Assembly (NCBI RefSeq): GCF_022835695.1
Contig: NZ_BQUV01000003.1
Coordinates: forward strand, 698,283 to 762,282
Direction of reading: 5' to 3'
From: Bradyrhizobium sp. Ce-3
GTDB taxonomy: Bacteria; Pseudomonadota; Alphaproteobacteria; Rhizobiales; Xanthobacteraceae
DNA: 64,000 bases
This document shows positions 45,046 to 52,909 of the stretch, in pieces. The number at the start of each line of letters is the position of its first letter. Position 1 is the stretch's first letter. The translations under genes and the position numbers were made by a program. Below the pieces are notes generated by a model, which searched no databases, was not told where the DNA came from, and saw only the letters and a program-made list of their open reading frames with translations.

Positions 45046-45873
45046 ATGGATGACACCATCAAGCACGTCGCTTCGCCGCTCGCGCGCCAGACCCTGCTCG
45101 ACAGCGATCTCACCCGTCCCGTCGCCGGCGGACGTCCGATTCCCCTGCTGCCCTGGGTGCAGGTGATCAAGATCGGCGGCCGCTCCATCATGGACCGCGG
45201 CCATGAGGCGATCTTGCCTGTTGTCGCCGAGCTGCGCGCGCTGTTGCCCGAGCACCGCATGCTGATCCTGACCGGCGCCGGCATCCGCGCCCGCCATCTC
45301 TACAGCGTCGGCCTCGACCTCGGGCTGCCGGTCGGCTCGCTGCAGCCGCTCGCGGCGAGCGAGGCCGGGCAGAACGGCCATATTCTCGGCTGCCTGCTCG
45401 CGCCGGACGGCGTGTCCTACATCGAGCATCCGACCATCGCGAGCCAGCTTGCGATCCATCTCTCCGCGGCCCGCGCGGTGGTGGGCAGTGGCTTCCCGCC
45501 CTATCACCACCACGAGTTTCCGAACTCGCGCATCCCGATGCATCGTGCCGACACCGGCGCCTTCCTGATCGCCGATGCGCTCGGCGCGGCCGGCCTCACC
45601 ATCGTCGAGGATGTCGATGGCGTGTACACCGACGATCCCAATGGTCCGAACGGCAAGAAGGCGCAGCTGCTGCGCGAGGCCAGCCTCGCCGACCTTGCCA
45701 AGCTGAAGGGCACGCTGCCGTTCGATCCCGCGCTGCTCGAGGTGATGGCCAATGCGCGGCACCTCGAGCGGGTGCAGGTCGTGAACGGCCTCGTTCCCGG
45801 CCGGCTCACCGCGGCGCTGCGCGGCCAGCATGTCGGGTCGATCATCCGCGCCGGCGCGCGGCCGGCTAACTAG
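45046..45873 (+). CDS. mosA: Molybdenum storage protein subunit alpha
   Basis: A 275-residue partner of MosB, with [46 protein letters not shown], and the triple histidine PPYHHHEFP (His154-156), which corresponds to the cluster-binding histidines of the Azotobacter protein. The C-terminus [19 protein letters not shown] parallels that of MosB, reflecting ancestral duplication from a UMP-kinase-like protein. Immediately followed by a composite repeat, which may act as transcript end. Confidence 0.93.
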   Translation: MDDTIKHVASPLARQTLLDSDLTRPVAGGRPIPLLPWVQVIKIGGRSIMDRGHEAILPVVAELRALLPEHRMLILTGAGIRARHLYSVGLDLGLPVGSLQPLAASEAGQNGHILGCLLAPDGVSYIEHPTIASQLAIHLSAARAVVGSGFPPYHHHEFPNSRIPMHRADTGAFLIADALGAAGLTIVEDVDGVYTDDPNGPNGKKAQLLREASLADLAKLKGTLPFDPALLEVMANARHLERVQVVNGLVPGRLTAALRGQHVGSIIRAGARPAN

Positions 45874-45880
45874 CGCAGCG

Positions 45881-46034
45881 GACTCCGCTTCACCTCGCCC
45901 CGCGCGCGGGGAGAGGTCGCAACGCATCGTTAGATGCGTTGCGGGTGAGGGGAGTCTCCACGGATCTAGCTATCACCGTACGCGCGGAGGCAGCCCCTCA
46001 CCCCAACCCTCTCCCCGTAAGAACGGGGAGAGGG
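45881..46034 (-). repeat. Composite palindromic repeat element, copy 2
   Basis: Reverse-orientation copy of the element at 29996-30201: on the minus strand it begins CCCTCTCCCCGTTCTTACGG (identical for the first 40-odd bases), then GGGGCTGCCTCCGCG, GGAGACTCCC, CTCACCCGCAACGCA and ends with CTCTCCCCGCGCGCGGGGCG and AGGTGAAGC. It begins eight bases after the mosA stop. Confidence 0.78.
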
Positions 46035-46098
46035 AGCACAATGCCATCGCTCCTCGCGCTAGTCTTATTGCGCTTTGGTCCAGCGCGCGCCCGGGTGA

Positions 46099-46497
46099 CT
46101 ATTTGATCGTCGCGCGCACCGTGATGACCGAGGTGCCGGACGCCTTCGGCCCCTGACCCGTCGCCTTGATCGCGAACGTGTCATTGCCTTTGTACTTAGC
46201 CTTCGCCCGGTACTCGAAGGTCGATGCGTTGATCTTCTTCAGTTTGCCGTAGGCCGGCTTTTGCGAGATCGACGAGTCCGTCACGGTGCCGCGGATCCCG
46301 ACCGGGATCTGGCAGCTCTCGCCGGAGGCGACATCGATATCGCCGCTCGAATTCTCGCCCCAATCCGCCAATGTCACCGACATCGAGCATTCCGGCACGG
46401 GCTGCGCCGATGACGCTGGCCTTGCTCCCGATGCCGCAAGGATGATCGCCAGGGCGGCAACCGCCGGCGCCCGCGTCGTAACGATGCTCGTTTTCAT
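46099..46497 (-). CDS. Secreted protein with Ig/VCBS-like repeat fragment
   Basis: A 132-residue protein. Starting at ATG 46497 it has a signal peptide (hydrophobic 12-28, cleavage near ARPASSAQ). The mature part contains CSMSVTLADWG and, near the end, YGKLKKINASTFEYRAKAKYKGNDTFAIK, which resembles the 'tail' of bacterial Ig-like/VCBS domains that end in V-x-V. Two cysteines may form a disulfide. The frame is open to 46743, but that extension overlaps the divergent cupin gene. Confidence 0.7.
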   Translation of the reverse strand: MKTSIVTTRAPAVAALAIILAASGARPASSAQPVPECSMSVTLADWGENSSGDIDVASGESCQIPVGIRGTVTDSSISQKPAYGKLKKINASTFEYRAKAKYKGNDTFAIKATGQGPKASGTSVITVRATIK

Positions 46498-46687
46498 GCA
46501 AAGCGCCCACTGCTGAAAGGTGACTGCGCAGGAATCCTGCAACGTGGGAGCAGGGGTGGCAAGGGCTTCGCCGCGCCGGTGTGACAAGTGTTGAAATGCC
46601 TGGGCGCTTGTTGCGTCGTCGGAGCGCCGCCATAGTCGCGCCCGATCCGAGCGGGACAAAGGCGCGTGTGACCAGGGAAGGGTTCCA

Positions 46688-47050
46688 ATGGCTGAAAGCA
46701 ACACCAACGCCCAGCAAGCCGGGTTTGCCGGCGTCACGCGCAAGACCCTCGAGCGACTTGCGCTGCCCGGCGATCATCGTGAGCTGGTCGTGGCCGAGGT
46801 GACCTATCCGCCCGGCGGGGTGGCCCCGCTGCACCGGCATCCGGTCGGCGGCGTGATCTACATCGTCGAAGGCACCGCCGAGTCCGCCTATGGCGACGAG
46901 GCGCCACGAACATATCGGGCAGGCGAGACCTTGCAGGATCGCCCTGACGTTCCGCACACGCTGTTTCGCAATTGTGACCCGGAACGGCCGCTGCGCTTCC
47001 TGACGATCTACGCGCTCGAGCCCGGCCGCGCTTACACGATGGAGCCGTAA
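46688..47050 (+). CDS. Cupin domain protein
   Basis: A 120-residue single-domain cupin. The metal-binding motif 1 is PLHRHPVGGVIYIVEGTAE (two histidines and, later, a glutamate) and motif 2 is DVPHTLFRN with the third histidine. AGGGAAGGG precedes ATG 46688. Function could be an isomerase, dioxygenase or sensor; context (secreted protein on one side, desaturase on the other) does not help. Confidence 0.83.
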   Translation: MAESNTNAQQAGFAGVTRKTLERLALPGDHRELVVAEVTYPPGGVAPLHRHPVGGVIYIVEGTAESAYGDEAPRTYRAGETLQDRPDVPHTLFRNCDPERPLRFLTIYALEPGRAYTMEP

Positions 47051-47062
47051 GACTGCGGAACG

Positions 47063-48244
47063 CTACCGCTGGCTCGCCTGAGGTTTCGAACTTGCGCTGG
47101 CCAGCGGCAGGGGAACGGCCAGCAGAAGGCAAACCGATTCCACCAGCAGTTCATGGGCACGATCGACGATGTCGTCCAACGAACTGGTCTTCGCGAACAT
47201 GGCCTGGGCTTCGGCCAGCAACCGCTCACGCGTCGGGATGCTGGGCAGATGCAGATCGGCACGGTGCTGCAGCAGCGCAAGCGCTTCCCGCACCGACAAT
47301 CCGGTTTCGTGGACCGACGATCTGATCGCCTGCGCGATGTATTCGGGATTGAAGCGGCCGGCGAGCTGCTCGGCCGTTCGCTTGATCACGCGTGATCCCA
47401 AGCGCTGCTCGTTGCGGAGAACCTGCATGGGCGGCGCCTTCATGTCCCAGACAATACCGAGCCAGGACAAGGCCACCAGAACATAATAGGTCGCATCAAT
47501 CTCCCACCACCGGAAGCCCTGCCGCGCACTGCTTTGGTAGGCGTGATGATTGTTGTGCCAACCCTCGCCCATCGTGAACAGGGCCAGCAGCCAGTTGTTG
47601 CGGGAGTCGTCGCCCGTCACATAGCGCTTGCGTCCGTGAACATGCGCGAGCGAGTTGATGCAAAACGTGGCGTGATACAGCAGCACCGTGCTCCAGAAGA
47701 AACCGACCACGAGCCCCGACCAGCCCGCAACGAGGAAGCACAGACCTGCGACCACGATCGCCGGCAACACCTCCGATTTGTGCAGCCACATCAACTCCGG
47801 ATACGAGGCAAAATCTGCAACTTTCGTCAGATCAGTTACATCGTGCTGCCGATAAAAGATCCAGCCGAGATGACTGTACACGAAGCCTTTATGCCCCGGC
47901 GAATGCACATCGTGCTCGGTATCCGAATGAAGATGGTGATGCCGATGTTTCGCGGCCCACCAAAGCACGCTCTTTTGGGCGCTGCTCTGGGCAAGGAATG
48001 CAAGGATGAACTGAAACGTCCGGCTCGTTGCGTAAGCCCGATGCGAGAAGTAGCGATGATACCCCGCCGTGATCGCAAACATGCGCAGCCAATAGAGCGC
48101 GACGCAAATTGTGATCGCTTGCCATGAGACGCCCGACCAGATCGCCGCCAGACACCCGACGTGGACCAGCAGGAACGGGAGCACCTGCGGGTACATGATG
48201 TCGTCGTGCTGCTGAGCCGGATCGAACTTGGTGGACACGCTCAC
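47063..48244 (-). CDS. Membrane acyl-CoA (delta-9 type) fatty acid desaturase
   Basis: A 393-residue integral membrane desaturase. The three histidine boxes are HRYFSH (about 63-68), HRHHH (about 100-104) and HNNHH (about 231-235), with hydrophobic helix pairs between them. The stearoyl-CoA-like layout is complete by about residue 285; the C-terminal 100 residues are an extra helical region not present in the shortest relatives. GTG 48244 is the likely start. cspA lies upstream on the same strand with its own terminator, so the desaturase has a separate promoter; both make sense in cold adaptation. Confidence 0.9.
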   Translation of the reverse strand: MSVSTKFDPAQQHDDIMYPQVLPFLLVHVGCLAAIWSGVSWQAITICVALYWLRMFAITAGYHRYFSHRAYATSRTFQFILAFLAQSSAQKSVLWWAAKHRHHHLHSDTEHDVHSPGHKGFVYSHLGWIFYRQHDVTDLTKVADFASYPELMWLHKSEVLPAIVVAGLCFLVAGWSGLVVGFFWSTVLLYHATFCINSLAHVHGRKRYVTGDDSRNNWLLALFTMGEGWHNNHHAYQSSARQGFRWWEIDATYYVLVALSWLGIVWDMKAPPMQVLRNEQRLGSRVIKRTAEQLAGRFNPEYIAQAIRSSVHETGLSVREALALLQHRADLHLPSIPTRERLLAEAQAMFAKTSSLDDIVDRAHELLVESVCLLLAVPLPLASASSKPQASQR

Positions 48245-48330
48245 GACCTCGGCTGCTTCAATGCGCGGGGCCGCTTCGCCGGCAGACGGTTCAAGTCCTG
48301 GTCCTGGCGGGCATCGCGCGCGGTGTTGAT

Positions 48331-48368
48331 AAAGAAAACCCCGCGGCCGGGTGACCAGTCGCGGGGTC
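48331..48368 (-). terminator. Rho-independent terminator of the cold-shock gene
   Basis: On the minus strand ACCCCGCGACTGG folds with the matching CCGCGGGG (stem CCCCGCG 48360-48366 with CGCGGGG 48339-48345) and is followed by TTTTC. It lies about 60 bases after the cspA stop and 90 bases before the desaturase. Confidence 0.8.
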
Positions 48369-48429
48369 GCGTAACCAGAAGCTTTGCCAGTTCATCCGTG
48401 GTCAAAGCAGCATGGCCGATTGTCGCAGC

Positions 48430-48639
48430 TTACACCGCGCGCAGGTTGTCCGCTGCAGATTTGCCGGTCCGGCGGTCTGCAACGATCTCGAAGGAGACCT
48501 TCTGTCCCTCGTTGAGGGAGCTCATGCCGGCGCGTTCGACCGCGCTGATATGAACGAAAACGTCCTGGCCGCCGTCGTCCGGCTGAATGAAGCCGAAACC
48601 CTTTTGGCCGTTAAACCACTTCACTGTTCCCATGCTCAT
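48430..48639 (-). CDS. cspA: Cold shock protein (CspA family)
   Basis: A 69-residue cold-shock domain protein: [20 protein letters not shown] carries RNP1 (KGFGFI), and [10 protein letters not shown] carries RNP2. The start is ATG 48639 (AGGA nine bases upstream) or ATG 48633. The open frame extends to 48753, but the first 38 codons have no family similarity and represent the long 5' leader typical of cold-shock mRNAs. RNA chaperone in the cytosol. Confidence 0.92.
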   Translation of the reverse strand: MSMGTVKWFNGQKGFGFIQPDDGGQDVFVHISAVERAGMSSLNEGQKVSFEIVADRRTGKSAADNLRAV

Positions 48640-48862
48640 GGAAAATAGTCCTATAGATGCGTGTTTGGAGCCGCACCCGAGGGCGCGGCAGGTGAACTCG
48701 AAGTTTGGGGGGTGAGGGTCGTCAGTCAGGCACGCTATTAGCGGCGAGGCCAAGTCGTTCGGCCGAAACTCGATCCAAGGTAAATAACTACAGTTCGATC
48801 GTTTCGCAAGGGGCTTGTCCCTTTCTGACCTCGACCGCTGCGCGCCTTTGGGGCCACGGGGC

Positions 48863-49471
48863 CTAATCCTTCTTCGCCGTCAGGCCATCGACCATCGCGC
48901 GCGTCAAGGTCGCGATCTCGCTGCGCAGTTGGCCGATCGGCACCGCGATCAGCTTGTGCTCCAGCCCGAGCGCGACCATGCCATGCACGGCGGAGAACAG
49001 GCTGCGCGCGGTGACGCCGAGCTGCGCCGGCGAGCGCTGCGGAAACAGCGCGGCGAGCGGCTTGTAGATGTGGCGGAACAATTCCATCTGCTCGGTGATG
49101 GCCCATTCCGGCACCGGCTTGCCGGGCTGCATGCGGTGCTCGAACAGCGCGCGCCACAGTTCGAGATTGTCGGCGGCGAAGTCGCAATAGGCGACCGCGA
49201 TCCGCACCAGCATTTCGCGCGGCGCCGCGGCGGCGCCGATCTCGGCCAGCGACAGCGAGGCGTCGAGCCGCGCCAGCGTGCGTGAGCCGACGCGCAGAAT
49301 CAGCTCGTCGACATCCTCGACCAGATTGTAGACGCCGCCATTGGCGACCCCGATTTCCTGGGCCAGTTCACGGGTTTTCAGGCCGCCGAGACCTTTTGCC
49401 GCAATCGCCCGTTCCGCCGCCTCGATCAGCGCTTCGCGCAGTTTTGCACGTCGTTCCAATGCTTTGGACAT
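48863..49471 (-). CDS. TetR family transcriptional regulator
   Basis: A 202-residue TetR. HTH about 12-57: [25 protein letters not shown], then [17 protein letters not shown]; the C-terminal domain is of the TetR_C_33-like type seen with membrane-stress genes. Divergent from the PspA-like gene across 112 bases that contain three copies of the same palindrome, so it very probably represses both. Confidence 0.87.
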   Translation of the reverse strand: MSKALERRAKLREALIEAAERAIAAKGLGGLKTRELAQEIGVANGGVYNLVEDVDELILRVGSRTLARLDASLSLAEIGAAAAPREMLVRIAVAYCDFAADNLELWRALFEHRMQPGKPVPEWAITEQMELFRHIYKPLAALFPQRSPAQLGVTARSLFSAVHGMVALGLEHKLIAVPIGQLRSEIATLTRAMVDGLTAKKD

Positions 49472-49496
49472 GTTTTACCTACCGTTAACCATACGC

Positions 49497-49567
49497 TTGA
49501 GCGATGCTCAAATAATTCTTGAGCGTCGCTCAGTATGTGGTACAGATTATTCATGAGCGATGCTCAT
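49497..49567. promoter_or_regulatory. Three operator copies TGAGCG-N-GCTCA between tetR and the PspA-like gene
   Basis: Site 1 TTGAGCGATGCTCAA (49497-49511), site 2 TTGAGCGTCGCTCAG (49519-49533) and site 3 ATGAGCGATGCTCAT (49553-49567). Centres are 22 and 34 bases apart, close to two and three helical turns. Sites 1 and 3 are perfect inverted repeats. Confidence 0.75.
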
Positions 49568-49583
49568 AACAGGGAGCGATCAA

Positions 49584-50279
49584 ATGTTCAAAACAGTTTT
49601 CACGCTTTTCCGCGGCACCGTGGCAGTGGCCGAGGAGGAACTGCAAGACCGGACCGCGCTGGTCATCCTCGACCAGCAGATGCGCGATGCCGCCGCCGCC
49701 GTCGAGCGCTCGAAGCGGTCGCTGGCCCTGGCGATCGCCGGCGACCAGCAGGAGGGCCGCCGGCTCGAGGCCACCAACTCCCGGATCGCCGATCTCGAGG
49801 TGCGCGCCTCGGCGGCGCTCGAGGGCGGCCGGGAGGATCTCGCCCGCGAAGCCGCGCAGGCGATCGCCAACCTCGAGGCCGAACGCGACGCCGCGATGAC
49901 CGCGCGCACCCTGTTCGCCACCGAGATTACCCGACTGAAGCGCCACGTCGCCAATGCCGAGGCGCGCATCGCCGAGCTCGATCGCGGCCGGCGCCTCGCC
50001 CGTGCCTCGGAGGCGGTGCGCTCGCTGCGCCGGAGCGGCATCGAGGCGGCGCGGCCCTACGAATCGACGCTGCCCGAAGCGGAAGCGACGCTGAAGCGGC
50101 TGCGCGAGCGGCAGATCGAGATGCAGGCGGCCGATGACGCGCTGTTCGAGATCGATACCGCGTCGGGTCCGCTCGTCGTCGCCGAACGGCTCGCCGAGCA
50201 GGGTTTTGGCCCGCGCATGAAATCGACCGCCGACGACGTGCTGGCGCGGCTGAAAGCCAGGCGCCCGCCTGCCGCCTGA
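49584..50279 (+). CDS. PspA/IM30-like membrane stress protein
   Basis: A 231-residue, almost entirely helical coiled-coil protein of the PspA/Vipp1 (ESCRT-III-like) family. It begins MFKTVFTLFRGTVAVAEEELQDRTALVILDQQMRDAA, where PspA proteins have the amphipathic N-terminal helix and the 'DPxxxLdqxxRd' region; long Ala/Glu/Arg heptads follow. ATG 49584 follows GGGAG and is preferred to 49560. It is followed by a YiaAB-domain gene, and a TetR with three operators sits upstream. Role: inner-membrane protection, inferred. Confidence 0.82.
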   Translation: MFKTVFTLFRGTVAVAEEELQDRTALVILDQQMRDAAAAVERSKRSLALAIAGDQQEGRRLEATNSRIADLEVRASAALEGGREDLAREAAQAIANLEAERDAAMTARTLFATEITRLKRHVANAEARIAELDRGRRLARASEAVRSLRRSGIEAARPYESTLPEAEATLKRLRERQIEMQAADDALFEIDTASGPLVVAERLAEQGFGPRMKSTADDVLARLKARRPPAA

Positions 50280-50335
50280 AATCTCAAGTCTGAAACCAAG
50301 CCATCTTCAAATCATCTAACATCGAGGAGACCACC

Positions 50336-50611
50336 ATGAACCAGACCATCCAACCCCACAGCGGCAGCTGGGTGACCTTCACCTACGCGTCCTTCGCAGC
50401 GTGCGCTTTCCTCGTCGCCGTCGGCGTGTTCTTCCTGCCGATCGATCTCTGGATGAAGGGCTATCTCACGATGGGCATCGTGATGCTGGTGCAGACCTGC
50501 GTCACGCTGACCAAGACGGTGCGCGACAATTACGAGAGCAGCAAGTTCGTCAACCGCATCGAGGACGCCAAGGCCGAACGCCTGCTGATGGAAGTCTCCA
50601 AGGCGGGGTGA
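50336..50611 (+). CDS. YiaAB two-helix domain protein
   Basis: A 91-residue inner-membrane protein with two hydrophobic helices (TYASFAACAFLVAVGVFFLP and YLTMGIVMLVQTCVTL) and the family feature W(V/T)xFTYASF near the N-terminus, followed by a soluble tail rich in Glu and Arg. Members occur next to PspA-like genes; here it lies 56 bases behind the PspA-like gene and is probably co-transcribed. Function unknown. Confidence 0.82.
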   Translation: MNQTIQPHSGSWVTFTYASFAACAFLVAVGVFFLPIDLWMKGYLTMGIVMLVQTCVTLTKTVRDNYESSKFVNRIEDAKAERLLMEVSKAG

Positions 50612-50981
50612 GCCGGAGCCAGGACGAAGCGGCGGGTGGTTTTCGCCCGCCGCCTTTGCCTAAGTAGCTTTGCCCCGATCGGGCGCCCGATCTAGTAGTC
50701 CGGTCATCCTGAGGTGCGAGCGCAGCGAGCCTCGAAGGATGCACGGCCCGGCCGGTGGCCGTCGACCCTTCGAGGCTCGCTGCGCTCGCACCTCAGGGTG
50801 ACGGTGAAGGAGCTGGCGCTCTGCAGCCACGCGTTTTGCTCTCAATGAAGCTGTCTGGCGCTTACGACCAACTTGTTCCGTTTCCGGAAGGCCTTGTTTA
50901 CCCTGCGGCCAACAGCGTCAGGTTGCGCTCATGGCTCCTTAACAGGGGTGAATGCAGAGATCGCGCCCGAGGGACAGAGAA
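50612..50981. other. Intergenic region containing a long inverted repeat
   Basis: 370 bases without a gene between the YiaAB protein and the five-gene cassette. It contains the 100-base palindrome listed next and, near its right end, the leader of the cassette. No promoter could be assigned. Confidence 0.4.
50704..50801. repeat. Long imperfect inverted repeat (GAGGTGCGAGCGCAGCGAGC type)
   Basis: The left arm (CCTGAGGTGCGAGCGCAGCG and AGCCTCGAAGG) is mirrored by the right arm (CCTTCGAGGCT, then CGCTGCGCTCGCACCTCAGG) around a spacer of about 28 bases. Typical of rhizobial dispersed intergenic palindromes. In RNA it would give a very stable hairpin. Confidence 0.8.
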
Positions 50982-52037
50982 ATGGCGTCCACCGACAATC
51001 GCCCGCCGGCTTCGCGCGGCGGCAGGAGCCTCGCAAAGGCGCGCGCGGCCTTTGACGGCCTGCGCAGCCATGGCGGCTTCTGGCTGAAGGCGCTGTCGCA
51101 GCCGACCATCGATCTCACCTTGCGCACCCAGCCCGGCCAGCGCACCCGCATCGTCGAATCGCCCGGCCTGTCGCTGCCGAAGGCCGAGCTCGACGTACTG
51201 GTCGCGCAGCTGCGCATCGTCGCGGCGAAGACATTGCCCGAGGAGAGCCTGAGCTACGGCATCTTCTCCGGCGAGCCGGAGCGGCTGTCGCGCGCCATCG
51301 TCACTTTGATCTCGGAGGAAGACACCGGACGGCCGATCGCCTTCAACGCGCTGTCGGTGATGGATGTGCCGCTCGACGGTGAGCCGGCCGAAGTGACCCA
51401 TCTCGGCCTCGTGATGGTCGATCCCGATGTCCGCGGGCAAGGGCTGTCCTGGGTGCTCTATGGCCTCACCGCGCTGGTGCTGTTCGCCCGCGACGGGTTG
51501 CGGCCGAAATGGATTTCCAACGTCACCCAGGTGCCGGCGGTGGTCGGCATGGTCAGCGACACCTTCTCGGACGTGTTTCCGTCGCCGCAGCCGGGTGCCC
51601 GGCAGAGCTTTGCGCATCTGCAGCTCGCGCGCGGCATCATGGCAAAGCATCGCGCGGTGTTCGGCGTCGGCGACGAGGCCGGCTTCGACGAGGCGCGTTC
51701 GGTGATCACCAATGCCTATACCGGCGGCTCGGACGCGCTGAAGAAGACTTTTGAGATCGCGCCGAAGCATCGCGACGCGATCTACAACGAATTTTGCGAA
51801 CGCGAGCTGGATTACGGCCGCGGCGACGACGTGCTGCAGATCGGCCGCATCGATCTCGCCGGCGCGCGCCGCTATGTCATGAGCGAGGTGCCCTCGGGCT
51901 CGCTGCCGGCGCTGCTCGCGGCCTCCGCGATGCTGGCGCTGCAGCGGCTGGTGCTGCCGGTGGTCTACTGGATGGACGACAGCCGCGCCTTCGGCACCTT
52001 GCGCCCGCGCCGGCAGGATAACGGGACGGTGCGATGA
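50982..52037 (+). CDS. GNAT-fold acyltransferase-like protein, first gene of the five-gene cassette
   Basis: A 351-residue protein. The central part has a GNAT acetyl-CoA site: EVTHLGLVMVDPDVRGQGLSWVLYGLTALVLF, where VRGQGLS matches the R/Q-x-x-G-x-G/A loop. The N-terminal 90 residues and the C-terminal 130 residues are additional and not recognised. ATG 50982 follows GAGGGA. It overlaps the ThiF-like gene by four bases. Acyl donor and acceptor are unknown; a lipid or amino-acid N-acyltransferase role is one possibility. Confidence 0.75.
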   Translation: MASTDNRPPASRGGRSLAKARAAFDGLRSHGGFWLKALSQPTIDLTLRTQPGQRTRIVESPGLSLPKAELDVLVAQLRIVAAKTLPEESLSYGIFSGEPERLSRAIVTLISEEDTGRPIAFNALSVMDVPLDGEPAEVTHLGLVMVDPDVRGQGLSWVLYGLTALVLFARDGLRPKWISNVTQVPAVVGMVSDTFSDVFPSPQPGARQSFAHLQLARGIMAKHRAVFGVGDEAGFDEARSVITNAYTGGSDALKKTFEIAPKHRDAIYNEFCERELDYGRGDDVLQIGRIDLAGARRYVMSEVPSGSLPALLAASAMLALQRLVLPVVYWMDDSRAFGTLRPRRQDNGTVR

Positions 52038-52909
52038 ACTTCGACTATTACTCGTTCACCGGCCGCAACATCGGCTTCATCGACGAGCACGAGCAGCAGC
52101 TGTTGCGCCAGGCGCGGGTGTTCGTCTGCGGCGTCGGCGGCATGGGCGGCGCCGCCTTCATGGCGCTGGCCCGCGCCGGCATCGGCAAGTTCGTGATTGC
52201 CGACATCGACCGCTTCGAAGTCTCCAACCTCAACCGCCAGGTGTTCGCCTTCGCCGACGAGGTCGGCCGCGAGAAGGCGGCGGTCGCCGCCGAAGCCGCC
52301 AAGCGCATCAACCCGACCATCGAGGTCGAGGTGCTCGGTGAGAACTGGACCAGCGAGCTCGCCGGCATCGCCGCACGCTGCCCGGTCATCGTCAACGGCA
52401 TGGACGATATCGCCGCCGGCGTGCATCTGTACCGGACCGCCAAGCGGGCCGATGCAACGGTGATCGACGCCTACATGTCGCCGCTGCCGTCGGTGATCGT
52501 CGTGCGTCCGCATGATCCGCGGCCCGAGCAGCGCCTCGGCTTCCCGACCCTGGCCAAGGACTGGACCGAGATCACCGAGGACGATCGCCGCGCCGCGATG
52601 CGCGCCGAGATCGAGCACGTGATGCTGCACTCCTCGTCGCGCAACTATGTCGATCTCGCGATCGCCGGCGAAGTCGCCGCCGGGCGCCGTAGCCGGATGT
52701 CGTTCGCGCCGATGGTGATCTCGACCGGCATGCTGATGGCCTATGAGGCGGTCGCGCTGATCCTGGGGCGCACGTCCGGCACCGATTGCCGCGGCTGGTT
52801 CCTCAACCCGCATCGGCCGGCGATCGAGCGGCCGCGCAATGCGCTGATGGCCGCCTTGATGCGCCCGCTGGTGCGGCGGGCGATCGATCAATTGACGGGC
52901 GCCGCATGA
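52034..52909 (+). CDS. ThiF/MoeB/HesA-type (E1-like) adenylyltransferase
   Basis: A 291-residue single E1-like adenylation domain. The Rossmann nucleotide loop is GVGGMGG (about 35-41), followed by DIDRFEVSNLNRQVFAF, which gives the conserved Asp and the arginine finger-like SNLNRQ; GMDDI corresponds to the later Mg-binding aspartate. I do not see the CxxC zinc pairs of MoeB/ThiF, nor an obvious catalytic cysteine, so it may adenylate a substrate without forming a thioester. Overlaps both neighbours (ATGA). In the window there is no ubiquitin-like or ThiS/MoaD partner. Confidence 0.85.
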   Translation: MNFDYYSFTGRNIGFIDEHEQQLLRQARVFVCGVGGMGGAAFMALARAGIGKFVIADIDRFEVSNLNRQVFAFADEVGREKAAVAAEAAKRINPTIEVEVLGENWTSELAGIAARCPVIVNGMDDIAAGVHLYRTAKRADATVIDAYMSPLPSVIVVRPHDPRPEQRLGFPTLAKDWTEITEDDRRAAMRAEIEHVMLHSSSRNYVDLAIAGEVAAGRRSRMSFAPMVISTGMLMAYEAVALILGRTSGTDCRGWFLNPHRPAIERPRNALMAALMRPLVRRAIDQLTGAA

